From contig CAVTRT010000001.1 of the NCBI GenBank assembly GCA_963737285.1, forward strand, positions 744,001-808,000: a DNA stretch of 64,000 bases, given 5' to 3'. The position numbers were made by a program, and so were the translations under genes. Source of the stretch: Trebonia sp963737285 (GTDB taxonomy: Bacteria > Actinomycetota > Actinomycetes > Streptosporangiales > Streptosporangiaceae). The notes beneath the pieces were generated by a model. It did no database searches, was not told the origin of the DNA, and saw nothing but the letters and a program-made list of their open reading frames with translations. Each line of letters opens with the position of its first letter. The stretch's first letter is position 1. This document shows, one piece after another, positions 26,399 to 34,774 of this stretch.

Positions 26399-27045
26399 CC
26401 ATCAGGCTGGACGTCCTGCCACAGCAACGGCAGGCCGATGTCTTGGCGGCACTTTGCGCTCTTGAGACCGATAGCAGGCCCGTGCCTGTCACCTCCTACC
26501 GGGCGTTGGCTGAGCCTGCTCTCCGGCAGGTCGTCAGGGAGACGCTGGCGGCCGCCGGGCGCGTTCTCATCGAGACGGGAACGGGATATACATCCGGCTA
26601 TGACGATCGCATCGCGGATCGTCTCGCTGAAGAAGGCATCGGCGTGCTTTCCCCGGACGACCGAGCCGTTCTTACGATAGTATTGCTGCTCTCCGTGGCC
26701 ATACCCCGCGCTGAGGGCAAGCTGGCTCCCGAGGCCCCATGGAGTCGCGGTCGCCCAGTTCCGCGGGAACGCCTGTACGACGCGAAGGTTCAAAACGGTG
26801 TCGTCACAGCGGCGCTCCGGCGCCTGCGGGAGGCCGGAATTACCTACGAAGCTAATGGCAGCGTGCGCGCGGGTCCGCAGTTCGACCGGCTCACCCCGGC
26901 GATGAGCACCACGATTTTCGAGGAACTCCTGCTGCTTGCCGACCCCCACGGGCCGCTGGCCGATGCCATACGGCGGCGCCGCGCCTCGTCTGCCCCGGAG
27001 CCGGCTGAATCTCCCGTTCCCGAGGAGGAACGCTATGAACGTTAG
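26395..27045 (+). CDS. second winged-helix-like small subunit, SMC operon (MksE/JetB-like?)
   Basis: The product is 216 residues from ATG 26395 (ATGA overlap with the previous stop). The first 110 residues are helical. The segment NGVVTAALRRLREAGITYEA, then GSVRAGPQFDRLTPAMSTTI, has the winged-helix layout seen in MukE/MksE-type subunits, which bind the kleisin and the SMC head. It overlaps the ATPase start by 11 bases. The subunit assignment is inferred; the tight overlap with an SMC-like gene is the main support. Confidence 0.6.
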   Translation: MTIRLDVLPQQRQADVLAALCALETDSRPVPVTSYRALAEPALRQVVRETLAAAGRVLIETGTGYTSGYDDRIADRLAEEGIGVLSPDDRAVLTIVLLLSVAIPRAEGKLAPEAPWSRGRPVPRERLYDAKVQNGVVTAALRRLREAGITYEANGSVRAGPQFDRLTPAMSTTIFEELLLLADPHGPLADAIRRRRASSAPEPAESPVPEEERYER

Positions 27046-28363
27046 CCCCGGTACCGATCTCGGCATCGTCGGTGACCGGCACCTCGTAGCGGTCCAGACC
27101 TTTGACATCTCCCGGCTCACCACGTATCCCGTGGAGATCGTGCCGGGTACCTTCGTCGCGGTCTCCGGAGCCGGTCCCAAAGGGGACTCCAATGGATCGG
27201 GGAAGACCAGCTTCCAGGCTGCGGTTTCGGTCCTGCTCGGTGATCCCCAGTGGAGGCTGGAGACCAGCGGAGGAAGCTTCGCCAGGGAACTGCTGTTCCG
27301 GCCCGACGCCGCAGGGCTCTCTGCCGCGGAGAGGGGGCAGTCCGCGCCGCACGGGTACATCGTCGGCGTGTTCGCCGATCCGGTGAGTCCGCTCGATTCT
27401 GCTCTCACCGTGTGGGTGAAGATCTCCTCAACCGCGCCTTACCTTCAGGCCCGGTACATCCCGGGGCTTCACGTCGCGAACGCCGACGGCGACGAGGAGC
27501 GCGTCGTGCAAGCCGACATGCTGTGGCAGCAACTGCCCAAGGACCAGACGATCGGCGCACGGCATCTCGCCAGGAAGCTTTACGGAGAGGCACCCCGGTG
27601 CCTGTCCTATCTCGACACCAGCATGCGCCCGAGTGTCCCGTCGCTGCTCAGCCAGGAGATGACCAAGATGCGCCCCGACGAGATCGGCACGGCGCTGATC
27701 GCGCTCTCGGGGCTATCCGGGCAACTGGAGGAGGAGAACAGGGCGCGCAACGAGCGGATCGAGATCCAGGGGAAATACGCCGCGGCCGAGGCGAGAGACA
27801 AGAAGGAGCGTGTCAGCGAGAATGCCCAGCTAGCGGCCATCGGCGCGCGCGACAGGGCGCGCAGCCTGCTGAGCGGGGCCGGAGAGAAGTGGCGTCTATA
27901 CGCTGCCTGGAACTACCGCGATGCCCTTGAGCGGGAACGAGTGGCTAGAGAACGGGTTGGCTCGCTGACAAGCCGGGTTGAGGAGGCGGCCAAAGCGGTC
28001 GCGGAGGCGAAGAAGGCCCTCGCCCGGCTGGGAGACGGGAGCGACCTCGCCAGCCGCGAGTCCCAGGCCCGTGCAGCGCTTGCGAAGGAGAATGCTCTCC
28101 TCAAAGAACTGGAACACAAACACACCATTGCAGCGACCCAAAAGAGTGGATACATCAACGAGAGGAACAAGCTGAGGCCTGCCGCAGAGCACTGGGACGG
28201 CAGAACCGTAGCCGAGACGGCTGTCTCTCTTGAGGCGGCCAACATCGCCCGCGCCCGCGCCCAAACAGAGGTAGACACGGCGGACCGAGCCGTCAACGCG
28301 GCCAAGATCGACTTGGCGAACGCGAGGGAAGGACGCGGCGGAGTGGCGGGGCTCGCTGGTTGA
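27035..28363 (+). CDS. SMC/MukB-like ATPase, N-terminal part (frame broken at its end)
   Basis: ATG 27035 has GAGGAGGAA four bases upstream. This part gives 442 residues. The head starts with DNGSGKT-like DSNGSGKTS (Walker A, residues 51-59, Lys57; Asp replaces the usual first Gly). FDISRL, ELLFRPDA and SQEMTKMRPDEIGTALIALS precede a long coiled coil from about residue 235 (QLEEENRARNERIEIQGKYA, RERVGSLTSRVEEAAKAVAE). The frame ends at TGA 28363, but coding texture continues in another frame from 28341. One extra G near 28340 explains this. SMC-type ATPases load on DNA to segregate chromosomes or to trap foreign plasmids (Wadjet). Confidence 0.75.
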   Translation: MNVSPGTDLGIVGDRHLVAVQTFDISRLTTYPVEIVPGTFVAVSGAGPKGDSNGSGKTSFQAAVSVLLGDPQWRLETSGGSFARELLFRPDAAGLSAAERGQSAPHGYIVGVFADPVSPLDSALTVWVKISSTAPYLQARYIPGLHVANADGDEERVVQADMLWQQLPKDQTIGARHLARKLYGEAPRCLSYLDTSMRPSVPSLLSQEMTKMRPDEIGTALIALSGLSGQLEEENRARNERIEIQGKYAAAEARDKKERVSENAQLAAIGARDRARSLLSGAGEKWRLYAAWNYRDALERERVARERVGSLTSRVEEAAKAVAEAKKALARLGDGSDLASRESQARAALAKENALLKELEHKHTIAATQKSGYINERNKLRPAAEHWDGRTVAETAVSLEAANIARARAQTEVDTADRAVNAAKIDLANAREGRGGVAGLAG

Positions 28364-29573
28364 AAGACTGGGCGCTGAACCAGAAATCCCTACAGTAGCC
28401 GCCTTCGCTGACATCGTTGACGTAGACGAGAATGCGCGGGGCAGATGGGAGCCGATGCTTCATTCCCTGCGCGATGCCGTTGTCGTCCCTCGCGCTGCGG
28501 CTGAGCTGGCACGCACTGCCCTGGCTGACCGGCCTGGCAGCCAGATCATCGTGGCTGACTCCTTGGATCTGGCGGCGCAGCCCGTTTCAGTGGACGGTAT
28601 CCGCTGCCCCCCGGGCCTTGAGTCCTTGATTTACGCGTTGCGGGAGCGGTTCGTTCAGCGCCATGCCCCCACACGGGCCGATGACGACGCGCTCGGACTC
28701 TCTGTCCTAGGCGACTTCCCCGAACCGCTGGTTGGAAAAGACTCGCTTGTTCGGCGCGCGGAGCGGGAACTCGCCATCGCTGAAGGTGCCAAGTCTACGG
28801 CCGAATCGGTACTGCGGGTAGCCGACGCCGCCCGCACATTGGCAGATATCACGCATAAGGCCGCCGAGGCCCACGCCCGACTCGTGGAAATCGACGAAGA
28901 AATGCGGGTCCTTGACGCAAATATAGCGAGCATAGATGGGAAGATCGGGCCTACCAAGGATTCCCAGGAGGTCGCGCGCAAGACGCACGAGGATGCCCTC
29001 GTGGGGCTCCGGACCTACGAAGGCACCATGGAACGGCATAAGCAGCAGATAAAAGACGCAAACGACGCCGAATCCGGCGTCCGCAGGGAGCTGGACACGG
29101 CAGTTGAGGAGCGAAAGAACATCCCCGTTGAAGCCTGGAGCGGCGAGTTCGGCGGTACCGAGGAGGATGCGGTCCTGCTCTGGGAGGCGAACGCCGGCGG
29201 CCCGAAGGCACAGACGCAGCCTGGCTCCCTGCTGCGCCAGACGAGCGAGGAGCTTCGCGCGGCCCTGGCGGAGTTCGAGGCGGGCAGTGGCCCTCGCGAT
29301 TACATCGCCGCTGCGGAAGACGAACGGGCTATCTTCGCGGACCAGAAGGCAAGCAACCCGGTTCCGTTCGAGCGCATCGCTGGTCCGATGCGGACTAGGT
29401 TGCAGGGCTTCGTCGATCACGACCGGGCCACCCAGGTTCGTATCGAGTCTATGCAGGCGCAACGAGAACAGGCCCTCGCGACGCTCCAAGGCGACCTAGA
29501 GGACTCCAGCGGTGATCTGATCACGGTCCAGGAGATGGCAGCCATTATCCCGAAGAGTTCTCCGGTTAGGTAA
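28341..29573 (+). pseudogene. SMC/MukB-like ATPase, remaining coiled-coil part without C-terminal head
   Basis: From 28341 the frame reads EWRGSLVERLGAEPEIPTVA and continues to TAA 29573 (about 410 residues). It has a hinge-like section (DRPGSQIIVADSLDLAAQPV, ALRERFVQRHAPTRADDDAL) and a long returning coiled coil (KSTAESVLRVADAARTLADI, ELDTAVEERKNIPVEAWSGE). The C-terminal head should follow with the LSGG-type signature and Walker B, but the gene stops in the coil. Without that head no ATP site can form. The break abuts a perfect 9-base inverted repeat at 29576, so a deletion or recombination removed the 3' end and anything downstream, such as a nuclease gene. Confidence 0.7.
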
Positions 29574-29575
29574 AA

Positions 29576-29599
29576 TTTTCCACGTAATAGCGTGGAAAA
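29576..29599. repeat. perfect inverted repeat at the SMC gene break
   Basis: TTTTCCACG and CGTGGAAAA flank TAATAG. It begins two bases after the truncated SMC stop. It could act as a terminator on either strand or be the arm-type site of a recombination junction. Confidence 0.55.
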
Positions 29600-29774
29600 G
29601 TCTTCGGGACCGGAAAAGTATTCGATATAAATTGAGCGGTCGCCTGCAGTCGACTGTGGAAGCCGATGCGTGGTGGACGGGGATGCGAGTGGCGCCGGGC
29701 CGGACGCCAGGCCACCATGGCGCACCAGAGGTCGCGGCCCGCTGCTGTAGTACTAGCCGCCCCCTTTAATTCAC

Positions 29775-30089
29775 CTAATTCCCATACAGAACGTCCCTGG
29801 CTCTCTGCCCTACCGGCGGCGCACTGATTCCCCCGTCAGTGAGGATGCCCGCGAGCGCGGCCAGAACGGCTAGCTGGGTGCGTCTGCGGCAGTTGGTTCG
29901 CTTGAGCATCGCGGCCACATGCTGTGCCACGGTGTGGCTGCTGATGTACAATTTTTCCGAGATCTCGATGTTGGTTAGCCCGGCGGCGAGAAGGTTAAGA
30001 ATTTCTTTTTCCCGGCCGGTGAACCGTTGCGCGGCCTGGAAGCCGGCTGGCGATCGTCCGTCGCTGCTTGAACCTTCAGGCCCAGTCAT
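29775..30089 (-). CDS. single-domain LuxR-type transcriptional regulator
   Basis: The product is 104 residues from ATG 30089 with GGGGGCAG upstream. A LuxR/GerE helix-turn-helix fills residues about 22-85: FTGREKEILNLLAAGLTNIE, ISEKLYISSHTVAQHVAAML, then RRRTQLAVLA. No receiver or sensor domain is present, so it resembles stand-alone GerE-type regulators. It faces the truncated SMC gene. Target genes are unknown. Confidence 0.8.
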   Translation of the reverse strand: MTGPEGSSSDGRSPAGFQAAQRFTGREKEILNLLAAGLTNIEISEKLYISSHTVAQHVAAMLKRTNCRRRTQLAVLAALAGILTDGGISAPPVGQRARDVLYGN

Positions 30090-30572
30090 GCTGCCCCCGT
30101 AATCTCATCGGTCCCCGGAATGTCCGATGGCGCAAGGTTACAAGAGCGCTTCTGGCCATCAAGTGAGATGTAGTCATTTCCGGGATGGTGATCCCCAGCA
30201 CATGCTGTCATCGTAGTCACCGGGGACATCGTAGTCACCAGGGACGACGTGGGGGGATGAGCGCCGTGCCGGTATCCTCACGCCTTGCCCCAAGCCGGGG
30301 CCGTGCTCGTGCTGCCGCCCGGCGCGCTGGCTTCCCACGAGGCAGGAAGCCGCATTTACGGCTATGCCCTGGCATAGGGGGAGCTTGCCACCTATACGCC
30401 ATAAGGCGTTTTGGAATTCGCCTCTTTAGTGCGCAAGCCAGTTGCCGCGGACGACGGTTCGGAGTCGATGTGCAATGCCGCTGACCTAACACGAGATCAT
30501 GTCGATATTGACGAACGTGGCCTTAGCCCGGGTGTCTGGCCGGGGCTGACGTGGGGGCTGACGGACAGGATG
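30090..30572. other. gene-free interval at the right end of the island
   Basis: No gene is supported. An imperfect tandem repeat of an 18-base unit lies at 30209-30244 (CATCGTAGTCACCGGGGA, then CATCGTAGTCACCAGGGA). The right island boundary should lie between here and the terminator at 30573. Confidence 0.4.
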
Positions 30573-30606
30573 CCGAAGGCCCCCGTCGCGTGGCGGGGGC
30601 CTTCGG
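30573..30606 (-). terminator. hairpin terminator of the class A PBP gene
   Basis: Perfect 13-base arms CCGAAGGCCCCCG and CGGGGGCCTTCGG enclose an eight-base loop, 31 bases beyond the PBP stop codon. GC-rich and without a U-run, as usual for actinobacteria. Confidence 0.75.
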
Positions 30607-30636
30607 AAAGACTGCTGGCTGGATAGCTGATTACCG

Positions 30637-32994
30637 CTATGCGGCTGGGCTGCCGCCGGTGTTGCCGGGACCGCCAGGATTCCCGGTGGTGCCAGGACCG
30701 CCGGGACTCGCGGGACCGCCAGGGCCCGCGGTGGTGCCAGGACTCGCGGTGCTCTTGCCAGCCTTGGGCGCCTTCGGCTGGATGACGACCTGGCCGTTGC
30801 CCAGGCTCCACAGCGAGCTCGATGGCGAGACGGTGTCGAACGTCCGGTAGTGGCCGAGGTCGGCGTTGTCGAAGGACATGTGCCAGATGGACGCGGGGGC
30901 GTTGGCCCCGTACATCTCCTGCGGGCACTCATACCCGCCATACTCAAACCGGTAGCAGGAGGACTGGTACGTCATCGTGTCGCCAGTGGGTGAAATCGGA
31001 TTGAACACGGACGTGAAGCTCGCGAGGTTCGTCGTGTAGCCCGCGAAGCCCGCGTACGGCGTGCCGTCGCCGCTGGTCACGTTCGAGGTGCCGGTCTTTC
31101 CGGCGGCGACGTACCCGTTGCTGAGGACGCCAGGCCCGGCCGGCGGGGCCGCCGTCCCGGTGGTGAGCACGCCCTGCAGGACGTAGTTCACGCCATTGGC
31201 GACGTCAGCAGGCATAACCCGATGGCAGCCGGCCGACGGCACCGGGATGGAGTCGCCGTCGGAGTCGGTTACCGAGGTGATCGCGATCGGCGTGCAGTAG
31301 ATCCCACCGGACGCGACCGTGGCGTAGGCATCGGCCTGAGCCAGCGGGGAGACGTTGACCGAGCCGAGGGTGAAGGCCGGGAGGTCGTCGGCCGGGAGCT
31401 GGCTCCCGTCGGCGGACAGCAGGGAAGTACCATCAGCCCGCGTCATGCCCATGCTGACGGCGGTCTTCACCACGTTGCACAGGCCGACCTTCAGCTCAAG
31501 CTGAGCGAAGAACACGTTGATCGAGTCGGTGGTACCGGTGTAGAGAGAGTCGGTGCTCGTCCCTGGTCCCTCGGAGTTCGTCACGGTCCAGGGACTGTCC
31601 TGGTCGCCGGCGCAGTTGGTGTAACCGCTGATCGTGGTCAGTCCGGGGACGGTGTCCGTATAGCCGAACGGTACCCCTTGCTCTAGGGCTGTGACCAGCG
31701 TGAACAGCTTGGATGAGGATCCGGTCTGGACACCGTTCGCGCCGCCGTACTGCGCATTCACGGCGTAGTCAACTTCAGTCTGGCCAGATCCTGTCCCGTA
31801 GGGCCGGTCCTCGGCGATGGCCATGATCTGGCCACTGCCGGGCGTGACCATGGCCTCGGTGGCCGCGTTGTGTGCAGGGTTGTACGTGCTGCTCCACTGC
31901 GGCATCACCCAGTTGACCGCCTTCGTGGCGGAGGTCTCATCCTGCGGGCTGAGGGTGGTGTGGATTTGCAGGCCGCCGGTGGCCAGCAGCCGCGCACGGT
32001 CCGCAGGGGTCGCGCCGAATTCCTTGTCAAGCAAGATGGTGTGGACCACGTAGTCGCAGAAGAACCCGTCATCGCCCACGGTGCTCGCCGAGCACCCGCT
32101 CTGCACCTGGCCGAGGTGCAGGCCGAGGGGCTGCTTGGCCGCCGCCGTCTCCGCCGCTCGTGACAGGACACCGGTCTGCATCATCCTCGCGAGGACGGTG
32201 TTGCGCCGCTCCAGCGCCAGGGTTGGGTCGAGCAGCGGGTCGTAGGCCGTCGGATTCTCGACCATGCCAGCCAGCAGGGCGGCCTCGGGGAGAGTGAGCT
32301 TGGCGGCCGTCGTGTCGAAGTACGTCTCCGCGGCGGCCTCGACGCCGTAGGAGCCCTGCTCGAAGTAGGCGTCGTTCAGGTACCCGGCCAGGATGTCCTG
32401 CTTGGACATCTTCTGTGCGACGTCGAGCGCCATCCGCAGCTCGGAGTACTTGCGCGACAGGTTGTCCGCGACGGCGGCCTGCTCGGCTGCCGGGTTGCCG
32501 AGGGCGGACAGCTCGAGCACGTTCTTCACGTACTGCTGGACGATGGTGGACCCGCCCTGGACCGGTTCGCCCTCGACGTCGTTCACGACCGCGCGCAGCG
32601 TGCCCTGGAAGTCGATGGCGCCGTGCTGCCAGTACCGGTCGTCCTCGATCGCGACGATGGCCTTCGCCATGTTCGGTGAGATCTGGCTGTAGTCCACGGG
32701 CTGACGGTCGACGCCGCTGTAGGTCTCTCCAGGCCCCTCATCCACGCCGTAGAAGTACGTGATCAGGTGGCCGTCGCGGTCGTACACCGCTGACCGCTGC
32801 GGGAGCGTGGTGGCGTCCAGCGCGGTCGCAGTGATCTTGTTGGCGGTGTTGCGGACCAGGATGCCCGTGCTTGCCGCGATCGGCAGCACGAGGGCAGAGC
32901 AGAGTACCCCGCTCAGCCCGGCCATTAGGAGCAAGCGCGCGACGGCGCTCACTTTGCTTGATCCCCAGCGATTCGCCCAATCCGGAAGCTGCAC
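30637..32994 (-). CDS. bifunctional class A penicillin-binding protein
   Basis: The product is 785 residues. A membrane anchor lies at about 17-45. The GT51 glycosyltransferase follows: AIEDDRYWQHGAIDFQG and GGSTIVQQYVKN. The transpeptidase has the SxxK Ser in TGSSSKLF, a TDSIN motif for SxN and AGKTGTSN for KTG. The last 45 residues are Pro/Gly repeats, probably a wall-spanning flexible tail. It polymerises and crosslinks peptidoglycan outside the membrane. It is the homologue of mycobacterial ponA2 by its place beside WhiB4/WblA. Divergent from wblA across about 320 bases. Confidence 0.92.
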   Translation of the reverse strand: MQLPDWANRWGSSKVSAVARLLLMAGLSGVLCSALVLPIAASTGILVRNTANKITATALDATTLPQRSAVYDRDGHLITYFYGVDEGPGETYSGVDRQPVDYSQISPNMAKAIVAIEDDRYWQHGAIDFQGTLRAVVNDVEGEPVQGGSTIVQQYVKNVLELSALGNPAAEQAAVADNLSRKYSELRMALDVAQKMSKQDILAGYLNDAYFEQGSYGVEAAAETYFDTTAAKLTLPEAALLAGMVENPTAYDPLLDPTLALERRNTVLARMMQTGVLSRAAETAAAKQPLGLHLGQVQSGCSASTVGDDGFFCDYVVHTILLDKEFGATPADRARLLATGGLQIHTTLSPQDETSATKAVNWVMPQWSSTYNPAHNAATEAMVTPGSGQIMAIAEDRPYGTGSGQTEVDYAVNAQYGGANGVQTGSSSKLFTLVTALEQGVPFGYTDTVPGLTTISGYTNCAGDQDSPWTVTNSEGPGTSTDSLYTGTTDSINVFFAQLELKVGLCNVVKTAVSMGMTRADGTSLLSADGSQLPADDLPAFTLGSVNVSPLAQADAYATVASGGIYCTPIAITSVTDSDGDSIPVPSAGCHRVMPADVANGVNYVLQGVLTTGTAAPPAGPGVLSNGYVAAGKTGTSNVTSGDGTPYAGFAGYTTNLASFTSVFNPISPTGDTMTYQSSCYRFEYGGYECPQEMYGANAPASIWHMSFDNADLGHYRTFDTVSPSSSLWSLGNGQVVIQPKAPKAGKSTASPGTTAGPGGPASPGGPGTTGNPGGPGNTGGSPAA

Positions 32995-33313
32995 GGGGCC
33001 AGCCTACGCGGGGGAAGGAGGTACTACGGCGATGGAGTGCTCGGCTAGAGCGACGGGCTGCCATGTTTGTCCGGCCGTGACCTGCGCATGACCGGTACGT
33101 GACTAGTCCCGGCTGTGTACATAGCCCAGAAGGACTATATGTGAAATGGCCACTCTGAGGGCTTGGCAGCAGGGGCCCGGAGTCCGTAAGTTGCATTGTC
33201 ACGAAGTGATAAACCGTGGAGCGGTGGCCGCACACCCCCACGGGCAGCAATCCGTCGATGAGGACCGCTCGGGTATCAGTATGCCCGGCGATCGATCAAG
33301 AGGAGTTGGGCAC
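32995..33313. promoter_or_regulatory. divergent PBP/wblA intergenic region
   Basis: There is no gene in this 319-base gap. It must carry the PBP promoter (left) and the wblA promoter (right). AT-richer sequence near 33110-33145 is the most promoter-like part. A GAGGAG ribosome site lies just ahead of wblA. Confidence 0.4.
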
Positions 33314-33625
33314 ATGTGGATCACCGACTGGACCACACGCGCCGCCTGCAAGGGGACCGACCCTGACGAGCTGTTCGTCCAGGGTGCGGCCCAGAACCGC
33401 GCCAAGCTCATCTGCCGGGGTTGCCCGGTCCGGACCGAGTGCCTTGCGGACGCGCTCGACAACGGCATCGAGTTTGGTGTCTGGGGCGGAATGACCGAAC
33501 GCGAACGGCGCGCGCTTCTCCGCCGTCGGCCTGATGTCGTGTCGTGGCGCGGGCTTCTCGAGGACGCTCGGGACCGCTACGAGAGCCAGGGCATCAACGA
33601 CTTGGTCGCTGGCTCGGCGAACTAG
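33314..33625 (+). CDS. wblA: WhiB-family iron-sulfur regulator WblA (WhiB4-like)
   Basis: The product is 103 residues from ATG 33314 with a GAGGAG site. Four cysteines (12, 34, 37, 43) form the C-x21-C-x2-C-x5-C cluster ligand set, followed by GVWGGMTERERRALLRRR. This is the turn and basic helix that contact DNA and sigma factor. DPDELFVQGAAQNRAK is characteristic of WblA/WhiB4. The place between the class A PBP and two ArsA-like ATPases agrees with Streptomyces wblA and mycobacterial whiB4. It controls development and redox responses in relatives. Confidence 0.92.
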   Translation: MWITDWTTRAACKGTDPDELFVQGAAQNRAKLICRGCPVRTECLADALDNGIEFGVWGGMTERERRALLRRRPDVVSWRGLLEDARDRYESQGINDLVAGSAN

Positions 33626-33652
33626 CGCAGGCCGGACTAGTTCAACGGCGAA

Positions 33653-34774
33653 CTAGCTCGGCGCGGACTGAGCGAGCCGACGTAGGCCCTCCAGATCGTG
33701 CACGTCCGCCGGGAAGGCGGGAATCTCCACGACAGGGACGGCCGGGTGTGCTGACGTGAACGCGGCGGCCACCCGCTGTTCCCGGTCGCTGAGTGTCATC
33801 CGCTGCGCGTGCAGCCGCAACGCCGCCACCGCGACCGCAGGGCCGTCCGGCTCCAAAGTCTCCGCGGTGGCCAGCGCGCGCGCGGCGGATAGCGGGATGG
33901 CTGGCACGCGATGCACCCTGTTCAGGATGAGTCCAGCGAGCGGCATGCGCTCCTCACCGAGGCGCTCCACGAAATACGCGGCCTCCCGCAGTGCATCCGG
34001 CTCGGGTGCCGCCACGACGAGGAACGCCGTGCCCGGAGCCTGCAGCAGCTTGAAAGTCGCGTCCGCCCGCTCGCGGAAGCCGCCGAACATCGTGTCGAAC
34101 GCGGTGACGAACGTCTGCGCGTCGCGCAACAGCTGACCGCCGAGGATCTTGGTCAGCGCTCCAGTCATCATGGAGAACCCGGCGTTCAGCACCTTGGTGA
34201 TCGGACGGCCCGCCTTGACTGGCGAGGTCAGCAACCTGATGAGCCTCCCGTCAAGGAACCGGCCGAGGCGCTCGGGGGCGTCAAGGAAGTCCAGCGCCGA
34301 CCTGCTCGGCGGGGTGTCCACCACGATGAGGTCCCACTCGTCGGAGCGGCGGAGCTGGCCAAGCTTCTCCATGGCCATGTACTCCTGGGTGCCGGCGAAG
34401 CTGGATGACAGCGACTGGTAGAAGGGATTGGCCAGGATCTGGGCCGCCCGTCCAGGCTCGGCGTGCGCCTCGACGATCTCGTCGAAGGTGCGCTTCATGT
34501 CGAGCATCATGGCGTGCAGGCTGCCGCCCTCCTCGCCGGAGACGCCCTCGATGAGGCGAGGCGTGTTGTCCAGCGAGGTCAGTCCCAGTGACTGGGCGAG
34601 CCGGCGTGCCGGGTCGACGGTGAGCACGCACACCTGCCTGCCTCGCTCGGCGGCGCGCAGCCCGATGGCCGCGGCCGTCGTAGTCTTGCCGACGCCACCG
34701 GAACCGCAGCACACGATGATCCGGGTGCGCCGGTCATCGATGATGCGGTCGATCTCCAGCCGTGGTGGTGTCAT
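33653..34774 (-). CDS. ArsA-like P-loop ATPase (second of pair)
   Basis: The product is 373 residues. The deviant Walker A GSGGVGKTTTAAA near residue 24 and TVDPARRL (switch/DTAP-like context) with VVDTPPS place it in the ArsA/Get3 group. Arsenic-binding Cys residues are not evident, so arsenite efflux is unlikely. In actinobacteria this pair always neighbours WhiB4/WblA and may form a heteromeric ATPase. It overlaps the upstream partner by ATGA (34771-34774), so the two are co-translated. Cellular role unproven. Confidence 0.88.
   Translation of the reverse strand: MTPPRLEIDRIIDDRRTRIIVCCGSGGVGKTTTAAAIGLRAAERGRQVCVLTVDPARRLAQSLGLTSLDNTPRLIEGVSGEEGGSLHAMMLDMKRTFDEIVEAHAEPGRAAQILANPFYQSLSSSFAGTQEYMAMEKLGQLRRSDEWDLIVVDTPPSRSALDFLDAPERLGRFLDGRLIRLLTSPVKAGRPITKVLNAGFSMMTGALTKILGGQLLRDAQTFVTAFDTMFGGFRERADATFKLLQAPGTAFLVVAAPEPDALREAAYFVERLGEERMPLAGLILNRVHRVPAIPLSAARALATAETLEPDGPAVAVAALRLHAQRMTLSDREQRVAAAFTSAHPAVPVVEIPAFPADVHDLEGLRRLAQSAPS

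Noticed and set aside
24373..29573. Firm call of a Wadjet (JetABCD) system
   Set aside because: No JetD-like nuclease, protein sizes differ, and the ATPase head is incomplete; only a general SMC-type resemblance can be supported.
30640..30760. Short GC-rich repeats as a DNA repeat array
   Set aside because: They encode the Pro/Gly tail of the class A PBP and have irregular unit length.
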